Part shown: positions 6,889-9,538 of the stretch, piece after piece
Layout of the letters: the number at the start of each line of letters is the position of its first letter
Position numbering within the stretch: position 1 is the stretch's first letter
Source of the DNA: Spirochaetota bacterium
Lineage (GTDB): Bacteria; Spirochaetota; JAHITG01
DNA: 9,538 nt
Direction of reading: 5' to 3'
Assembly (NCBI GenBank): GCA_018817865.1
Contig: JAHITG010000149.1
Coordinates: 1-9,538, forward strand
The notes under the pieces: model-generated
What the model was told of the DNA's origin: nothing
Seen by the model: only the letters and a program-made list of their open reading frames with translations
Databases searched by the model: none
Program-made: the position numbers and the translations under genes

Positions 6889-7185
6889 GTGGCAGCGAGT
6901 AATTTAAGTGCACAAAAGAGAATAAGGCAGAGTGATAAAAGAAGGCTAATGAACAAATCTTTAAAGAGCTCTCTTAAAACACAGTTCAAGCTCCTGGAAG
7001 ATGCTGTTGAAAGTAAAAACAAAAAGGATGCATTAGAGATTTTAAAAGGATATGTTTCCATGCTGGATAAAGCAGTTAAACATAATGTCCTGCATAAAAA
7101 TAATGCAGACAGGAAAAAATCTAGAATTATGAAAATGATCAATTCGATCAAGAAGGTCCAGAAAAAGGAGAGTTCAGCAGAATAA
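6889..7185 (+). CDS. rpsT: Ribosomal protein S20
   Basis: A 98-residue, lysine/arginine-rich, helical protein matching bacterial S20 in length and pattern. It has an N-terminal ANLSAQKRIRQSDKRRLMNKSLKSSLKT-like block (3-31) and the C-terminal KHNVLHKNNADRKKSRIMK block (about 69-87), where S20 proteins carry a conserved K..I/VLHKN.A.RKKSRL segment. S20 binds 16S rRNA early in 30S assembly. GTG start; the Ala after Met is usual for S20. It follows the TPR gene by 16 nt and its stop overlaps the next ATG by one base (TAATG), coupling it to the HU-family gene. S20 in E. coli represses its own translation, but nothing here tests that for this gene. Confidence 0.95.
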   Translation: MAASNLSAQKRIRQSDKRRLMNKSLKSSLKTQFKLLEDAVESKNKKDALEILKGYVSMLDKAVKHNVLHKNNADRKKSRIMKMINSIKKVQKKESSAE

Positions 7186-7520
7186 TGCGGAGAGAAGAAT
7201 TAATTGAGTCAGTAGCAGATAATTTTCCGAATATTCCAAAATTTGAGATCTCGTTAATTATTAATCACTTTTTAGAAGTGATCAAGAGGTCGCTTGTTGA
7301 AAAAAAGAATATTGAATTGAGAGGATTCGGGACATTTTCAGTTAAACTGCGGGCTCCTAAAAAAGCAAGAAACCCAAAGACCGGAGATGAAGTAATGATG
7401 GATGAAAGATTAGTGCCTCATTTCAAACCCGGTACCCTACTGAGAAAGATGGTAAATGAGGGAGAGTATTTCAAAATAACCAAGAATAAAAAATCAAAAA
7501 GAGCATCAGAAAAAGATTAA
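7185..7520 (+). CDS. hup: HU/IHF-family nucleoid DNA-binding protein
   Basis: A 111-residue member of the DNABII family that bends DNA as a dimer. Seen: the N-terminal helix-turn-helix-like dimer region (1-42), IELRGFGTFSVKLR (43-56), the beta-arm tip RNPKTG (62-67) with the intercalating Pro64, and the HFKPGTLLRKMVN ending (79-91). A basic tail (about 96-111, KNKKSKRASEKD) extends beyond the usual 90-95 residues. The RNPKTG arm and KPG..L+..VN are shared by HU and IHF. The LRGFGTFSV phrase looks somewhat IHF-like, and spirochaete homologues such as Borrelia Hbb are known to be intermediate, so I use the symbol loosely. Start ATG overlaps the rpsT stop by one base; AAGGAGAG (7165-7172) lies 12 nt upstream, longer than ideal. 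Confidence 0.92.
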   Translation: MRREELIESVADNFPNIPKFEISLIINHFLEVIKRSLVEKKNIELRGFGTFSVKLRAPKKARNPKTGDEVMMDERLVPHFKPGTLLRKMVNEGEYFKITKNKKSKRASEKD

Positions 7521-7533
7521 GGAATCTAAAGTT

Positions 7534-8892
7534 ATGCCGTTATTTGTTATATTAATAATAGTTGCATCCATATTTACACTATATATTTCATTTGTGCTTA
7601 AGAGTTATATTTTCCCAAAAAAGCTGAACCAGATCGCTAAATGGCTTGATGCGGGAAATACAAGATCAGCTATAAAAGCGCTGAAATCGTTTATTGTAAA
7701 AAATGAAAGGAGCATGCTGGCTCACTGGTATCTTGGGGAAGCCTACTATCAAGAAAAAAAATTTGAATTAGCGATAGTTGAATACAAGTATGTTATCAAA
7801 ATCGGTACTTTTAATACTGAATTAACTGAAGCGATAGTACGGAAGAGGCTGGCGGAGATCTATAAAGAATTTAATCAGCTGGATGAAGCACAGAAAGAGT
7901 ATATTCTGATCTCAAATCTGGAACCTGATAATTTTGATGTTATGTTTCAGATCGGAGAACTCTTTTATAAAAGGAATCTGGTCGATAATTCAGTTTCCTA
8001 TTTTCAAAAATCGATCCGTTTAAACCCGCAGCATTCTGACAGTCATTATTATCTGGGTATTATATATTTTAATTCAGGCCAGTTTGAAGAATCTCAGATA
8101 GAATTGAACAGGGCTCTTCAGTATAATTCAAAAAATTTTAAGGCACATCTGTATTTAGGACTGGTCTATAAAGCCCTCGGCCAGTTCGATTCAGCGATCA
8201 GAGAATTTGAAGTAGCTGAAAGGGATTCCAATATAAAATTACGTGCATTACTTGAAAACGGAAAGACTCATTATGAAAAAGGGAATTTATCAAAAGCAGT
8301 CGTGGAGCTGGAGAGAGCATTGAAATCATCAACTGTTGAAAATGAGGTCTCCACCGAGGTTAGATACTGGATCGCAAACTGCTATGAAAAGAACAGGGAC
8401 CTGGGTGCTGCCATTGAACAGTGGGAAACAATAGCCCAGTTCAGACCGTCCTATAAAGATGTACCTGAAAAATTGACCGTTTATGCTGATCTGAGAACGG
8501 ATGACAGGTTGAAAGACTTTTTAACTGCTTCCAGTGCCACCTTCCAGAACATATGTCAAAAATTAATAAATGCAATGGGATACGATATTATTGAATTGTC
8601 ACCTGTTACTGATGAAGGGATCAATGCCGTTGTTACAGAGTCAGAAGCAAAATGGAGAAATGTAAGGCGTCAGAATGTAATCATCAGGATCAGGCGGGTG
8701 ACCGGTGCTATCGGAGAATTGCCGGTCAGAGAACTTCATGAAGAAATGAAAAAAAATTCTGCAAACAGGGGCATGTTTATCACGACATCTTCTTTTGCAC
8801 CCAGTGCAAGTCAGTATGCTGCAACCAGACCAATTGACCTGGTCGATAAAAATAATCTTACCGAATTATTGAAAAAAATAGAAAAAAAATAG
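7534..8892 (+). CDS. Membrane-anchored TPR protein with C-terminal Mrr-like domain
   Basis: A 452-residue protein. An N-terminal membrane anchor (about 3-24) precedes repeated TPR units (about 31-310), clear at 63-94, 103-131, 134-165, 168-199, 202-233, 236-267 and 275-306. From about 326 to 450 it resembles the restriction endonuclease-like Mrr catalytic domain: LINAMGYDI..L (344-355), DEGINAVVTES (360-370), NVIIRIRRV (381-389), V398-RELHEEM-405, RGMFITTSSFAPSA (412-425) and IDLVDKNNLTELL (434-446). Mrr-type nucleases need Asp in GID and Q/ExK on the next strand. Here these read GIN (N364) and R385-I-R387, so nuclease activity is unlikely. The anchor has no clear signal-peptidase site; topology with soluble domains in the cytoplasm fits a DNA-binding-like domain. 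Starts 13 nt after hup with AAGGAA 9 nt upstream. Function unknown. Confidence 0.82.
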   Translation: MPLFVILIIVASIFTLYISFVLKSYIFPKKLNQIAKWLDAGNTRSAIKALKSFIVKNERSMLAHWYLGEAYYQEKKFELAIVEYKYVIKIGTFNTELTEAIVRKRLAEIYKEFNQLDEAQKEYILISNLEPDNFDVMFQIGELFYKRNLVDNSVSYFQKSIRLNPQHSDSHYYLGIIYFNSGQFEESQIELNRALQYNSKNFKAHLYLGLVYKALGQFDSAIREFEVAERDSNIKLRALLENGKTHYEKGNLSKAVVELERALKSSTVENEVSTEVRYWIANCYEKNRDLGAAIEQWETIAQFRPSYKDVPEKLTVYADLRTDDRLKDFLTASSATFQNICQKLINAMGYDIIELSPVTDEGINAVVTESEAKWRNVRRQNVIIRIRRVTGAIGELPVRELHEEMKKNSANRGMFITTSSFAPSASQYAATRPIDLVDKNNLTELLKKIEKK

Positions 8893-9507
8893 TTATTGAA
8901 GAGTTTCATCCGGAAGAGGAGTTTTCCTTTCGATTTGCTGAACCTGAAGGTGAATATTGAACCTGTTCCTGTTAAAACCTTTATTGAGCCATAATATTAA
9001 ATTTTTATCATCGGAATTTGGCAGGTAATACGAATCAGAAAAAAACGGATTTCCTGAAAAAGAATAGTTCAAAGGAGATATTCCCGGTGCGGATCCATAC
9101 TCCATTCCCAGCGTAAAGTCAGAGCCCGGTTTATATATCACGGTCCCTCCGGAAAGATAATCCTTTTTATCATTAAATTCAAGAGAGTCCTCTTTACTGT
9201 TAAAATCGAATTTCTTGCCGAGATGCAAATAAGCGCTGAGGTCGGAATTGATGTTATACTGAATAGTATTTAAGTAAAGACCATATGTGCCGGAATGACC
9301 TCTGCTGCTGCTAAAGGAAAAAACAGAAAATTGATTGAATATATTAAATCGCTTATAGTCAAGCAGACTTCCGTAATTATCTTTAAATGGATTATGTATG
9401 ACCTGATCATCCAAATAATTATAATATTGAGAACAGAGAGCACCGGATATCAGCAATATTAATAGAATAACTAAGGATCTTTTGATCATATTGATAATAT
9501 AGAACAA
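8893..9507 (-). CDS. Exported protein of unknown function
   Basis: A 204-residue protein I do not recognise. A basic N-terminus and hydrophobic core (about 9-24, KRSLVILLILLISGALC) form a signal peptide. Cys25 is preceded by GAL, a poor lipobox, so cleavage by signal peptidase I nearby is as likely as lipidation. The mature region is rich in Tyr, Phe, Ser and Asn, with alternating patterns (for example about 58-80, 87-97 and 176-193) suggestive of beta strands; it may be a surface or outer-membrane-associated protein. The longest frame starts with TTG at 9507, with AGGAA 4 nt upstream. An ATG at 9489 gives a more typical signal peptide but lacks a Shine-Dalgarno. It converges on the TPR-Mrr gene with no intervening base and ends in a charged, proline-containing tail (KTPLPDETLQ). 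Confidence 0.65.
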   Translation of the reverse strand: MFYIINMIKRSLVILLILLISGALCSQYYNYLDDQVIHNPFKDNYGSLLDYKRFNIFNQFSVFSFSSSRGHSGTYGLYLNTIQYNINSDLSAYLHLGKKFDFNSKEDSLEFNDKKDYLSGGTVIYKPGSDFTLGMEYGSAPGISPLNYSFSGNPFFSDSYYLPNSDDKNLILWLNKGFNRNRFNIHLQVQQIERKTPLPDETLQ

Positions 9508-9524
9508 ATAATTCCTGACGTCAA
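9496..9524 (-). promoter_or_regulatory. Possible promoter overlapping the TTG start
   Basis: On the minus strand TTGACG (9524-9519) is followed after 17 nt by TATATT (9501-9496). Transcription would begin near 9489-9490, exactly at the internal ATG, which would make that ATG leaderless and place the TTG start upstream of the transcript. Both boxes match 5 of 6 consensus positions, but AT-rich DNA yields such matches by chance. Confidence 0.3.
9512..9516 (-). promoter_or_regulatory. Shine-Dalgarno candidate for the TTG start
   Basis: AGGAA on the minus strand lies 4 nt before the TTG at 9507-9505. It is the main evidence for the longer version of the exported protein and is incompatible with the overlapping promoter being the only one. 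Confidence 0.4.
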
Positions 9525-9538
9525 GATATTTATGAACA

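Noticed and set aside
6840..7151. Minus-strand 103-codon frame opposite rpsT
   Set aside because: It is the antisense shadow of S20; its Leu/Phe/Ser-rich composition mirrors the Lys-rich codons on the other strand.
7534..8892. Active type IV restriction enzyme
   Set aside because: The Mrr-like domain lacks the catalytic Asp and the Q/ExK residues, is membrane-anchored, and no other restriction or modification gene is nearby.
1..9538. Mobile elements, CRISPR array, tRNA or riboswitch
   Set aside because: No transposase, terminal inverted repeats, regularly spaced repeats, cloverleaf or recognised aptamer was seen; base composition and codon use look even across the genes.

Overview
The window reads as chromosomal DNA from an AT-rich, double-membraned bacterium, most likely a spirochaete (Spirochaetota). 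Three things point there. One is a UPF0164/FadL-type small outer-membrane barrel protein of the kind expanded in treponemes. Another is the order rpsT (ribosomal protein S20), then an HU/IHF-family gene, then a conserved gene, which I recall from Borrelia and Treponema. The third is an abundance of TPR envelope proteins. The assignment rests on family recognition, not on a database search. I see no mobile element, CRISPR array, tRNA or rRNA.

Left half (63-5319, minus strand): four genes that almost touch (16-nt gap, 8-nt overlap, 1-nt overlap) and read leftwards from one predicted promoter at 5367-5394. In transcription order they are a serine palmitoyltransferase-like alpha-oxoamine synthase, a membrane-bound sensor diguanylate cyclase, a UPF0164/FadL-like outer-membrane protein with a helical C-terminal extension, and a large GNAT-fold protein of the YghO / bacterial ceramide synthase-like family. 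The first and last genes would supply two committed steps of ceramide synthesis: condensation of serine with an acyl thioester, and N-acylation of the long-chain base. This is therefore a candidate sphingolipid operon carrying a c-di-GMP enzyme and a possible lipid-handling outer-membrane protein. No ketosphinganine/ceramide reductase or dedicated acyl carrier protein is present here.

Centre (5320-5522): a 203-nt AT-rich divergent promoter region. It has a sigma70-like promoter on each strand. A perfect 9+1+9 inverted repeat overlaps the spacer and -10 of the rightward promoter, and a second 12-bp palindrome lies upstream of it.

Right half (5523-8892, plus strand): a second tightly packed cluster. 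It contains a short TPR lipoprotein, an exported TPR protein, rpsT (GTG start, strong Shine-Dalgarno), an HU/IHF-family DNA-binding protein, and a membrane-anchored TPR protein. The last of these ends in an Mrr-like nuclease-fold domain whose catalytic residues appear to be lost. A good promoter inside the 3' end of the second TPR gene probably gives rpsT-hup its own transcription.

Right edge (8893-9507, minus strand): a small exported protein of unknown function, convergent with the TPR-Mrr gene with no bases between the stop codons. Its start (TTG with Shine-Dalgarno, or an ATG six codons later) is ambiguous.
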